A stretch of 36,069 bases of DNA from Arthrobacter sp. PsM3 (GTDB lineage Bacteria > Actinomycetota > Actinomycetes > Actinomycetales > Micrococcaceae): positions 1-36,069 of the forward strand of contig NZ_JARUXE010000040.1 of NCBI RefSeq assembly GCF_030433895.1. The letters run 5' to 3'. Positions 23,023 through 30,874 of this stretch are shown in pieces. Below the pieces are notes generated by a model. That model had not been told where the DNA came from and did not search any database. It worked only from the letters and a program-made list of their open reading frames with translations. Positions within the stretch are counted from its first letter, which is position 1; every line of letters begins with the position of its first letter. The translations under genes were made by a program, and so were the position numbers.

Positions 23023-23028
23023 TAGGCT
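23023..23028 (+). promoter_or_regulatory. -10 hexamer of the second PPOX gene (leaderless)
   Basis: TAGGCT ends seven bases before the ATG at 23036; the intervening CGGCCCC is no ribosome site. Confidence 0.45.
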
Positions 23029-23035
23029 CGGCCCC

Positions 23036-23536
23036 ATGAGTACTGATCCGAACCAGGGCGCACACCCCCAGAAGAACCAGCGGCCACATGAAGTTGAGAA
23101 CCTTGAGCACCACGAATGCTGGCGGCTGTTACGCAGCGTCTCCGTGGGCCGGCTCGCGGTGTGGGTGGACGACCACCCCGACATCTTCCCGATCAACTAC
23201 AAGGTGGACCACGGTTCCCTAGTGTTCCGCACGGCGGATGGCACGAAGCTCCAGGCGGCCACCGGCGACACTCCGGTGGCCGTGGAGGCAGACGGTGTGG
23301 ACGCGGACAGCGGTATTGCCTGGAGCGTGGTGATCAAGGGACAGGCCGCACCGGTGCAGAACCAGCAGGAGGTCCTCGAGACCGTGGGGCTCCTGTTGTT
23401 CCCCTGGCAGGCGGGCAAGAAGGAGCACTTCGTCAGGATTACCCCCGAAACCGTCACCGGGCGCCGGTTCAAGGTGGTCCCGCCGCTGACCTGGTGGACG
23501 CCCCTGGATGACGCCACCCGCTCGGGACTCGAATAA
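23036..23536 (+). CDS. Pyridoxamine 5'-phosphate oxidase-fold protein, paralogue 2
   Basis: A 166-residue PPOX-like protein paralogous to 18980-19450: both share the HECW/QCW start, VGRLAVWVDDHPDIFPINYKV, SLVFRTADGTKLQAA, AWSVVIKGQA and TGRRFKV. The N-terminal 25 residues are a polar tail absent in the other copy. The ATG at 23036 is chosen since a -10 hexamer lies seven bases upstream; an in-frame extension to 22856 would run through the divergent promoter region and lacks family similarity. It is divergent from the DevS-like kinase and probably controlled by the DevR-like regulator. Cofactor (FMN, F420 or haem) unknown. Confidence 0.86.
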   Translation: MSTDPNQGAHPQKNQRPHEVENLEHHECWRLLRSVSVGRLAVWVDDHPDIFPINYKVDHGSLVFRTADGTKLQAATGDTPVAVEADGVDADSGIAWSVVIKGQAAPVQNQQEVLETVGLLLFPWQAGKKEHFVRITPETVTGRRFKVVPPLTWWTPLDDATRSGLE

Positions 23537-23550
23537 CCTCAGCGAAAACC

Positions 23551-23626
23551 CCGATGCGCTATCAGACTGCGTTCCCCTGAGACCTCAGAAGAGGGTTCAG
23601 GACAGCGACAACTGACAGCGCATCGG
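23551..23626. repeat. 76-nt element with 15-bp terminal inverted repeats
   Basis: CCGATGCGCTATCAG (23551-23565) and CTGACAGCGCATCGG (23612-23626) are complementary at 14 of 15 positions, enclosing 46 bases that include a smaller CTGAG-AC-CTCAG palindrome. It lies between the converging second PPOX and transglutaminase genes. It could be a terminator, a small structured RNA or a miniature mobile element. No T tract and no open frame. Confidence 0.55.
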
Positions 23627-23650
23627 CGGGACCGGGCTGTGCGCCGGCAA

Positions 23651-24502
23651 TCAGGCCAGCCGGGTGATTTCCACGCTCACGCTGAGGGCGGAACCGCCTC
23701 CGCCGGACAGGATCCCCTTCAGCGGGGGCACGTCGCGGTAGTCACGGCCCCTGGCGACGGTCACATGGAAGTCGCCGGCCGGTTTGTGGTTGGTGGGGTC
23801 CCAGCTGCGCCATTCGCCGTCCCACCATTCCAGCCACGCGTGTGACTGCCCGGCGACCGTCTCGCCGAGGTCCGCCGTCGACCGCGGGTGCAGGTAACCG
23901 GACACATAGCGGGCCGGGATGCCCCGGCTGCGCAGCGCGCCGATGGCGAGGTGCGCCAGGTCCTGGCAGACGCCCTGGCGCTGGTTCCAGGCTTCCTCGG
24001 CGTTGGTGGTGACACCGGTGGAGCCCTTCATGTAGGTCATTTCGCCGCGCATCCACTCAAAGACCGCCATGGCGGCCTCATGCGGGTTGCGTCCCGCGAC
24101 GACGCCGGGAACGATCCCGAGCACTTCCGTGCCGGGGCCGGTGAGCTGCGACTGCGGAATCCAGTCGCTGAACTTGTTCAGGGTTTCCGGGGCGTCGAGG
24201 ACGTCCCAGCCGACGATGTCCGCCTCCGCCGGGATCCGTTCCGCCCGGTGCACCTCGACGGTGGTGGTGGTCAGGACCTCGAGGTACTCGTGCGGCATCT
24301 GCATGTCGAAGGCCGTGACGCGGGTGCCCCAGTAGTCCCGGTAGCTGCTCAGGGCGGCCTGCGACGGCGAGACCTTCAGGGACGACTCCAGGACCACCTG
24401 CTGGGGATCCGTCAGCGGGGTCATGCGGGCCTCGTTGTAGGAGAGCGTGACGCGCTTGTTGTACTTGTACGCCGTCTTGTGAATGATGCTCAGCCTGGTC
24501 AT
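23651..24502 (-). CDS. Transglutaminase-like (papain-fold) protein of the ATP-grasp/alpha-E cluster
   Basis: A 283-residue protein. The N-terminal ~130 residues match the bacterial transglutaminase N-domain (IIHKTAYKYNKRVTLSYNEARMTP). The catalytic triad is complete: Cys179 (NQRQGVCQDLAHL), His221 (SHAWLEWW) and Asp235 (WDPTN). It could act as a peptidase or amidase or form isopeptide bonds; substrate unknown. No signal peptide, so cytoplasmic. Its ATG overlaps the alpha-E stop by ATGA, and the three-gene order ATP-grasp, alpha-E, transglutaminase is a widespread conserved cluster thought to make or modify a peptide, though no product is established. Confidence 0.88.
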   Translation of the reverse strand: MTRLSIIHKTAYKYNKRVTLSYNEARMTPLTDPQQVVLESSLKVSPSQAALSSYRDYWGTRVTAFDMQMPHEYLEVLTTTTVEVHRAERIPAEADIVGWDVLDAPETLNKFSDWIPQSQLTGPGTEVLGIVPGVVAGRNPHEAAMAVFEWMRGEMTYMKGSTGVTTNAEEAWNQRQGVCQDLAHLAIGALRSRGIPARYVSGYLHPRSTADLGETVAGQSHAWLEWWDGEWRSWDPTNHKPAGDFHVTVARGRDYRDVPPLKGILSGGGGSALSVSVEITRLA

Positions 24503-25425
24503 GAAACTTCTCCCACCCAGGCGAGTTCATCTGCCTGATTGAAGTACTTACGGGAAATGGCGTCCGAGGCCTGCGAGACAGCCTTCTGCACGCGTTCCAT
24601 GTGCTCCGGCAGTTCGGACATCAGGTCGTCGGTGCGGTGGAACTCGAGGAAGGTGCGGGCCTGGCCGACGATCCGCCGGGCGTCGTTGATGAACCCGACG
24701 CGCTGGGCCGAGGGGTCCAGCATGGCGAGGCACTCGTCGGCATCCCGCAGCGCGTACACGATGGACCGCGGGAACAACCGGTCCAGCAGCAGGAACTCGG
24801 CGGCGTGCTGGTCGCCGAAGGCCGCGCGGCGAGTCCGCAGGAACGATTCGTACGCGCCGGCGCAGCGGAGCATGTTCACCCAGGACATGCCGGCGGAGAG
24901 CACGTCCCGGGTGGAGAGCATCCGCGCGGTCATGTCTGCGCGTTCCAGCGAGCGGCCCAGGACCAGGAACTGCCAGCTCTCATCGTGGCTCACGGTGGTG
25001 TCCGCGAGGCCGCTGACCATGGCCGTCCGCTCCAGCACCCAGTTGCAGAAACGGTAGGTGCCGACGACGTCCTTGCGGTGCTGGTTCAGCCCGTAGTACG
25101 TCGTGTTCAGGCTTTCCCAGAGCCCGGAGGACACGGTTTCGCGGGCGCGGCGGGCGTTCTCCCGCGCCGCACCGAGGGAACCGGCAATGGACGTGGCGCT
25201 CTGCTTGTCATAGGCGAGGGCGTTGAGCAGTTCGGGGAGGCCAAACTCCTCGCTCTGCGCCCGGGCGCCCATGACGGCCAGGAGTTCCTGCGCCACGCTG
25301 CGCTGTTCCTCCATCGGCAGGTGGTTGAGCCGCTCCAGGTGGACATCGAGGATGCGGGCGGTGCCGTCAGCCCGTTCCACATAGCGGCCGATCCAAAACA
25401 GTGACTCGGCGATACGGCTAAGCAT
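24499..25425 (-). CDS. Alpha-E domain protein
   Basis: A 308-residue all-helical protein that starts with the family-typical MLSRIAESLFWIGRYVERADGTARILDVHLERL. The alpha-E family (COG2307 type) has no known enzymatic activity; it nearly always accompanies the circularly permuted ATP-grasp protein. Conserved charged residues (E7, R14, E17, R18) lie in the first helices. The ATG at 25425 has a GGAGGT ribosome site nine bases upstream. The gene lies 75 bases after the ATP-grasp gene and overlaps the transglutaminase gene. Confidence 0.88.
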   Translation of the reverse strand: MLSRIAESLFWIGRYVERADGTARILDVHLERLNHLPMEEQRSVAQELLAVMGARAQSEEFGLPELLNALAYDKQSATSIAGSLGAARENARRARETVSSGLWESLNTTYYGLNQHRKDVVGTYRFCNWVLERTAMVSGLADTTVSHDESWQFLVLGRSLERADMTARMLSTRDVLSAGMSWVNMLRCAGAYESFLRTRRAAFGDQHAAEFLLLDRLFPRSIVYALRDADECLAMLDPSAQRVGFINDARRIVGQARTFLEFHRTDDLMSELPEHMERVQKAVSQASDAISRKYFNQADELAWVGEVS

Positions 25426-25500
25426 TCGCGGTTACCTCCAGCGCATGGGAAATCTGAAAAAAGCTTGTCAGCGGATAAGTGCAGGACGTGGTGCCGCGGC

Positions 25501-27063
25501 TCATTGCTGCTGCTCCTTCTGGCTGTCGCGCCAGTTGCTTTCCACAGGCCAGACAGAGACGCGTTCGCGGACCGTGATGGCCGGACGCGGAAGGACCTCC
25601 ACCGGGACCTGCGGGGAATCTGCAAGGACCCAGGTGTCCTTGGAGCCGCCGCCCTGGCTGGAGTTCACGATCAGTGAGCCCTCCTTGAGCGCCACCCGGG
25701 TCAGGCCTCCGGGCAGGACCCAGACGTCGTCGCCGTCGTTGACCGCGAAGGGGCGCAGGTCCACGTGGCGCGGGCCGAACCTGTCGCCGCTAAGCGTGGG
25801 AACCGTGGACAGCTGCAGGACCGGCTGCGCGATCCAGCCGCGGGGGTCCGCGATGACGCGCTTGCGCAGGGCCTCGAGCTCGTCCTTGGTCGCGTCCGGG
25901 CCAATCACTAGGCCCTTCCCGCCGGAACCGTCCACAGGCTTGACCACGAGTTCGGCCAGGCGGTCCAGGACCTCTTCCCGGGCCTCTTTTTCTTCCAGCC
26001 GGAAGGTGTCCACGTTGGCGATCACGGGTTCTTCGTTGAGGTAGTAGCGGATCAGGTCCGGGACGTAGCTGTAGACCAGCTTGTCGTCGGCGACGCCGTT
26101 GCCCACGGCATTGGCGATGGTGACTCCCCCGGCCCGGGCGGCGTTGACCAGCCCCGGGCAGCCGAGCATGGAGTCGGCCCGGAACTGCAGCGGATCCAGG
26201 AACTCGTCGTCGATGCGTTTGTAGATCACGTCCACGCGCTGTTCCCCGGCGGTGGTGCGCATGTAGACGCGGTTGCCGCGGCAGATGAGGTCGCGCCCTT
26301 CGACGAGTTCCACGCCCATCAGGCCGGCGAGCAGGGTGTGCTCGAAGTAGGCGCTGTTGAAGACGCCCGGGGTCAGGACCACCACGGTGGGGTCGTCGAC
26401 GCCGGACGGTGCCGTCTTGCGCAGGGCGGACAGCAGGCGGCGGGGGTACTCTTCGACCGGCCGGATGAGCTGCTGGCCGAAGGCCTCGGGCAGACCCTTG
26501 GCCATCGCCCGGCGGTTCTCCAGGACGTAGCTGACGCCGGAGGGGACGCGGACGTTGTCCTCCAGGACGCGGAAGGTCCCCGCGGCGTCGCGGACGACGT
26601 CGATCCCGGAAATATGGACGCGGACCCCCCCTGCCGGCTCGAAGCCGTGGACCTGGCGGTGGAAGTGGGCGCTGGTGGTGACCAGCTGGCGCGGGATGAC
26701 ACCGTCGGTCACGACGGTCATCTTGTCGTAGACATCGTTGAGGAATGCCTCGAGCGCCCGGACGCGCTGCGCCACCCCCTTTTCCAGCACCGTCCACTCA
26801 TCGGCCGGGATAACCCGGGGCACGATATCGAGCGGGAAGGGCCGCTCCTCCCCCGCGAAGTCGAAGGTCACACCCCGGTCCAGGAAGGTCCGGGCCATCG
26901 AATCGGCGCGGGCGGTGACATCAGCAAGCGAGAGTTCACTCAGCGCCCCGGCAACCTGCCCGTACGACTTCCGGGCTTGTTGCCCGGGGGTAAACATCTC
27001 ATCGTAGGCGCCGGAACGTTCGGCGGCCACGGAGTAATCCTGGAATAGGTCAGACATGCTCAC
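25501..27063 (-). CDS. Circularly permuted ATP-grasp type 2 protein
   Basis: A 520-residue protein matching the circularly permuted ATP-grasp family (DUF404/407/403 type; COG2308). Recognisable: FLDPLQFRADSMLGCPGL, ANAVGNGVADDKLVYSYVPDLIRYYL, LVVKPVDGSGGKGLVIG (nucleotide-binding loop) and a C-terminal acidic/Arg segment HVDLRPFAVND. Such enzymes ligate a carboxylate to an amine using ATP. I choose the GTG at 27063 (product MSMSDLFQDY) since AAGGTGG lies seven bases upstream; ATG at 27057 is possible. It is the first gene of the operon with alpha-E and transglutaminase proteins. Its substrate is unknown; peptide-bond formation is the family-level prediction. Confidence 0.88.
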   Translation of the reverse strand: MSMSDLFQDYSVAAERSGAYDEMFTPGQQARKSYGQVAGALSELSLADVTARADSMARTFLDRGVTFDFAGEERPFPLDIVPRVIPADEWTVLEKGVAQRVRALEAFLNDVYDKMTVVTDGVIPRQLVTTSAHFHRQVHGFEPAGGVRVHISGIDVVRDAAGTFRVLEDNVRVPSGVSYVLENRRAMAKGLPEAFGQQLIRPVEEYPRRLLSALRKTAPSGVDDPTVVVLTPGVFNSAYFEHTLLAGLMGVELVEGRDLICRGNRVYMRTTAGEQRVDVIYKRIDDEFLDPLQFRADSMLGCPGLVNAARAGGVTIANAVGNGVADDKLVYSYVPDLIRYYLNEEPVIANVDTFRLEEKEAREEVLDRLAELVVKPVDGSGGKGLVIGPDATKDELEALRKRVIADPRGWIAQPVLQLSTVPTLSGDRFGPRHVDLRPFAVNDGDDVWVLPGGLTRVALKEGSLIVNSSQGGGSKDTWVLADSPQVPVEVLPRPAITVRERVSVWPVESNWRDSQKEQQQ

Positions 27064-27233
27064 TAGACAACCACCTTTTTGTTGCGAAATCATTTCGGAA
27101 CGCCCGGCAGCGTGGCGGCTGCGGGCTGCCGGCAACGTCCGCTGCCGGTCGCAGGGGTGCGGGGCAGTGCGTAGGAGCTGCCGGCCGCCGCGGCGGTGGC
27201 GGCTTTTCCGGGCCCTTGCGGCAAGGTAGTGGC
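27064..27233. other. Divergent intergenic region, ATP-grasp operon / YeiH-like gene
   Basis: About 170 bases, very GC-rich on the right. On the left it contains the AAGGTGG ribosome site of the ATP-grasp gene after a short A-rich run. I see no convincing -10/-35 pair or operator palindrome. Confidence 0.4.
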
Positions 27234-28265
27234 GTGCCCCCGTTTACTTTTAAGCCGCTGTCCGGCGGCAGGCCGCTGCCGGGTCTGCTGCCTGGCATGA
27301 TGGCCGCCGCAGCCGCCGTCGTGCTGGCCCTTGCCGTCCACTCCCTGATTCCCGTACTTCCGGCCATGACGCTGGCGGTGGCATCCGGGCTCCTCGCCGC
27401 CAATGTCCCGGGGCTGGCCGGCTGGACCGCAGGAAAGGGCCGGGCGGGCCTGGATTTCGCCGGCAAGCACCTGATGCGCGCCGGGATCGTGGTGCTGGGG
27501 CTGAAGGTCAGTCTCGTGGATGTGCTCGGTCTCGGCTGGGCCGCGCTGCTGCTCATCACCGGGGTGGTCCTGGCCGCTTTCGCCGGAACCTACGGGATCA
27601 GCAGGCTTTTCCGCCTGCCCCCGCCGGTCTCGCTGCTGATTGCCACCGGCTTTTCCATCTGTGGGGCCTCAGCCATCGGGGCGATGGCCGCGGTGCGCCG
27701 GATCCGGCAGCCCGACACCGTGCTCCCGGTGGCCCTCGTGACCCTGTGCGGCACCCTCGCCATCGGGGTGCTGCCGCTGCTCATCCGTCCGCTGGGGCTC
27801 AGCCCCGAAGTGTTTGGTGCCTGGGCCGGCGCCTCCGTCCACGACGTCGGTCAGGTGGTGGCCACCGCGCAGACCGCGGGGGCTACGGCGCTGGCGGTCG
27901 CCGTCGTCGTGAAACTCACCCGGGTGATCTTGCTGGCGCCCATCGTCGCCGCGGCAGCCCTGCACCACCGCAGCAGCGCCGATGCCGGCGACGGACTGAA
28001 GCGGCCGCCCCTCGTCCCGTTGTTTGTGCTCGGCTTCGTCGCGCTGGCAGCCCTGCGGACCACCGGCTGGCTCTCCCCCGCTGTCCTCGACGCCGCTGCC
28101 GTGCTGCAGGACATTCTGCTGGGGATGGCGCTGTTTGGGCTCGGCTCGGCGGTACGGGTGGGCCAGCTGCTGCACACCGGAGCGCGCGCGCTCCTGGCGG
28201 CGCTCGCGTCCTGGCTGCTGATCGCCGGGCTGGGGCTGGGCGCTGCGTTCCTCATGGTTAGATAG
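27234..28265 (+). CDS. YeiH-type putative sulfate exporter / integral membrane protein
   Basis: A 343-residue membrane protein with ten or so hydrophobic segments. Signature regions of the YeiH/PSE family (PF03601) are present: FAGKHLMRAGIVVLGLKVSL, LIATGFSICGASAIGAMAAV and GAWAGASVHDVGQVVATAQ. Annotated as sulfate exporter by analogy; the substrate is not proven in general. The GTG at 27234 is chosen because AAGGTAG lies just upstream; a TTG six codons earlier is unsupported. The aminopeptidase N gene starts four bases after the stop, suggesting an operon. Confidence 0.85.
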   Translation: MPPFTFKPLSGGRPLPGLLPGMMAAAAAVVLALAVHSLIPVLPAMTLAVASGLLAANVPGLAGWTAGKGRAGLDFAGKHLMRAGIVVLGLKVSLVDVLGLGWAALLLITGVVLAAFAGTYGISRLFRLPPPVSLLIATGFSICGASAIGAMAAVRRIRQPDTVLPVALVTLCGTLAIGVLPLLIRPLGLSPEVFGAWAGASVHDVGQVVATAQTAGATALAVAVVVKLTRVILLAPIVAAAALHHRSSADAGDGLKRPPLVPLFVLGFVALAALRTTGWLSPAVLDAAAVLQDILLGMALFGLGSAVRVGQLLHTGARALLAALASWLLIAGLGLGAAFLMVR

Positions 28266-28269
28266 CGGG

Positions 28270-30867
28270 GTGTCGAACCAGAACCTGCGCCGCGATGAAG
28301 CCGCTACCCGCTCAGCCCTGATCACCACCCACAGCTACGACGTCTCCCTGGACGTCCGGCAGGCGGCGGATCCGGAGGTCGCCGGTTACACGAGCCGCAG
28401 CGTCATCAACTTCTCCGCCGGCGAACCCGGGTCCGCGACGTTCCTGGACTTCATCAGCAGTGACGTGCACAGCGTCATCCTCAACGGCAAGGAACTCGCC
28501 GTCGCCGACGTCATGGATGGTTCACGGATCCGGCTCGACGGGCTCCAGACGGAGAACGAGGTCACGGTCACCGGCACCGCGCTGTACAGCACTTCCGGGG
28601 AAGGCATGCACCGCTTCTTCGACCCCGCCGACAGCCAGTGCTACCTGTACACCCAGTACGAGCCCGCCGACGCCCGCCGGGTCTTCGCCAATTTCGAACA
28701 GCCCGACCTCAAAGCGGAATTCACCTTCCACGTCACGGCACCCTCGGCCTGGCAGGTGTCCTCAAACGGCATCGAAACCCGGTGCACGCTCCTCACCAGC
28801 GACCCGGACACTAGCCGCTGGGACTTTGCCCCCACCAAGGCCATGTCCACATACATCACGACGGTGCTGGCCGGCCCGTATTTCAAGGCCGAGGACTCCT
28901 GGAGCACGACGCTCGAGGACGGCACCCGGCTGGAGGTCCCGCTGGCCCTCTACTGCCGCGCCTCGATGGCGCCGTCCTTCGACCCCGACGCACTCTTCAC
29001 CCTCACCCGGAACGGCCTGGACTTCTTCAACGAACTCTTCGGCTTCCCCTACCCGTGGGGCAAATACGACCAGGCCTTCGTGCCCGAATACAACCTCGGC
29101 GCCATGGAGAACCCCGGGCTGATGACCTTCACGGAAAGCTACGTCTTCACCTCCCGCGCAGCAGATTCGCAGTACCAGGCCCGCGCCAACACCCTGCTGC
29201 ACGAGATGGCCCACATGTGGTTCGGCGACCTCGTCACCATGCAGTGGTGGGACGATCTGTGGCTCAAGGAATCCTTCGCGGACTACATGGGGACCCTCGG
29301 CGTGGACCGCACCACGGACTGGGCGACGGCGTGGGTGAACTTCGCCAACAACCGCAAGGCCTGGGCCTACATGCAGGACCAGCTGCCGACCACGCACCCG
29401 ATCGTCGCCGACATTCCCGACCTTGAGGCCGCCAAACAGAACTTCGACGGCATCACGTACGCCAAGGGCGCCTCGGTCCTCAAGCAGCTCGTCGCCTACG
29501 TGGGCTTCGAGGCCTTCATTGCCGGCTCGCGCCAGTACTTCAAGGACCACGCCTACGGCAACACCACGCTGGCTGACCTTTTGGCCGCGCTCAGCGCCGC
29601 CTCCGGCCGGGACCTCGCGGACTGGGCGCGCCAGTGGCTGCAGACCTCCGGCATCTCCACTCTCAGCAGCGAGATCGAGGAGCGCGACGGCGTCCTCGGC
29701 ACGGTCACCGTCATCCAGGATGCAGAGGACCCGACGACGGGCCGGCAGGAGCCGCGGCCGCACCGGCTGCGGATCGGCCTCTACGAGCACGACGCCGGGG
29801 CCCTGGTCCGCACCGACAGCATCGAGACCGACATCAGCGGGGCACGGACCGAGGTGCCCGCCCTGTCCGGCAAGGCCCGGCCTGCCCTGATGCTGGTCAA
29901 CGACGATGACCTCAGCTACGCCAAGGTCCGGCTGGACCCCCGCTCGGAAGCCACAGTGCGGAGCTCCCTTGGCGCGCTCAGCGATCCGATGGCGCGGGCC
30001 CTGTGCTGGACCGCACTCTGGGATTCGGCCCGGGACGCCGCCTCACCGGCTGCCCGCTACGTCGACGCCGTCCAGCTTTTCGGCCCCACGGAATCCGGCA
30101 TCGGCGTGCTGCTGAACGTCCTGGGCAACGCATCCACCGCGATCGAACGCTACGTGCCCCTGGCCGTTAGGGCCGACGTCCGCCTGGGCTTCCTGTCCCT
30201 CGCGGCCGACGAGTTCCACCGGGCCGCACCGGGCTCCGACCAGCAGCTGGCGTGGGCGCGCACGGTCGCCGCAAGCAGCCGCTTCGACGGCAGCCAGCTG
30301 GTCCTCCTCCGCGGCCTCCTGGACGGCAGCACCGTCGTTGCGGGCCTCTCCGTGGACGCCGAGCTCCGCTGGAACCTCTGGCACGCCCTGGCCGCCAACG
30401 GGAAGGCCAGCGTTGCGGAGCTTGATGCGGAGCTGCTCCGCGACAACACCGCGGCCGGCAAATCCGGGCATGCCACCGCCCTCGCTGCCCGCCCCGATTC
30501 GGCCGTCAAGGAAGCAGCCTGGCAGGAGGCGGTTCACGGCACCTCGCTGTCCAACCAGCTGCTCAGCGCCACGATCGCCGGTTTCAACACGGGACCGGCC
30601 CCGCTGCTGCGTGGATTCATTGAGCCCTATTTCGAGTGCCTGGAAGAGGTGTGGGCCGGGCGCAGCATCGAAATCGCCAGCCGGATCGTCCGCGGGCTCT
30701 ACCCGGCAGGGCAGGACCTGGACGGCGACAGCCCTCAGACGCACCCCGTGATCGTACGGACGGACCACTGGCTGGCCGGGCATCCGGAGGCCCCGCGGGC
30801 GCTGCGCCGCATCATCATCGAACAGCGCAGCCACCTGCATCGCGCCCTGAAGGCGCAGGCCCGGTAG
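28270..30867 (+). CDS. pepN: Aminopeptidase N (M1 family)
   Basis: An 865-residue M1 metallopeptidase of normal actinobacterial length. The exopeptidase motif GAMEN is at 277-281 and the zinc motif HEMAH-x18-E at His311, His315 and Glu334 (WLKESFADYM); FDGITYAKGASVLKQL holds the conserved catalytic Tyr region. It removes N-terminal residues from peptides in the cytoplasm; no signal peptide. The helical C-terminal domain matches ERAP1-like M1 enzymes. Starts with GTG four bases after the YeiH-like gene; no ribosome site, so coupling or a leaderless start is likely. It converges on the lipoate ligase gene with a seven-base gap. Confidence 0.95.
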   Translation: MSNQNLRRDEAATRSALITTHSYDVSLDVRQAADPEVAGYTSRSVINFSAGEPGSATFLDFISSDVHSVILNGKELAVADVMDGSRIRLDGLQTENEVTVTGTALYSTSGEGMHRFFDPADSQCYLYTQYEPADARRVFANFEQPDLKAEFTFHVTAPSAWQVSSNGIETRCTLLTSDPDTSRWDFAPTKAMSTYITTVLAGPYFKAEDSWSTTLEDGTRLEVPLALYCRASMAPSFDPDALFTLTRNGLDFFNELFGFPYPWGKYDQAFVPEYNLGAMENPGLMTFTESYVFTSRAADSQYQARANTLLHEMAHMWFGDLVTMQWWDDLWLKESFADYMGTLGVDRTTDWATAWVNFANNRKAWAYMQDQLPTTHPIVADIPDLEAAKQNFDGITYAKGASVLKQLVAYVGFEAFIAGSRQYFKDHAYGNTTLADLLAALSAASGRDLADWARQWLQTSGISTLSSEIEERDGVLGTVTVIQDAEDPTTGRQEPRPHRLRIGLYEHDAGALVRTDSIETDISGARTEVPALSGKARPALMLVNDDDLSYAKVRLDPRSEATVRSSLGALSDPMARALCWTALWDSARDAASPAARYVDAVQLFGPTESGIGVLLNVLGNASTAIERYVPLAVRADVRLGFLSLAADEFHRAAPGSDQQLAWARTVAASSRFDGSQLVLLRGLLDGSTVVAGLSVDAELRWNLWHALAANGKASVAELDAELLRDNTAAGKSGHATALAARPDSAVKEAAWQEAVHGTSLSNQLLSATIAGFNTGPAPLLRGFIEPYFECLEEVWAGRSIEIASRIVRGLYPAGQDLDGDSPQTHPVIVRTDHWLAGHPEAPRALRRIIIEQRSHLHRALKAQAR

Positions 30868-30874
30868 GCGGTCT

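Noticed and set aside
22856..23035. N-terminal extension of the second PPOX protein
   Set aside because: It would be coded through the divergent promoter region, and the paralogue has no such part. The -10 hexamer before 23036 supports the shorter form.
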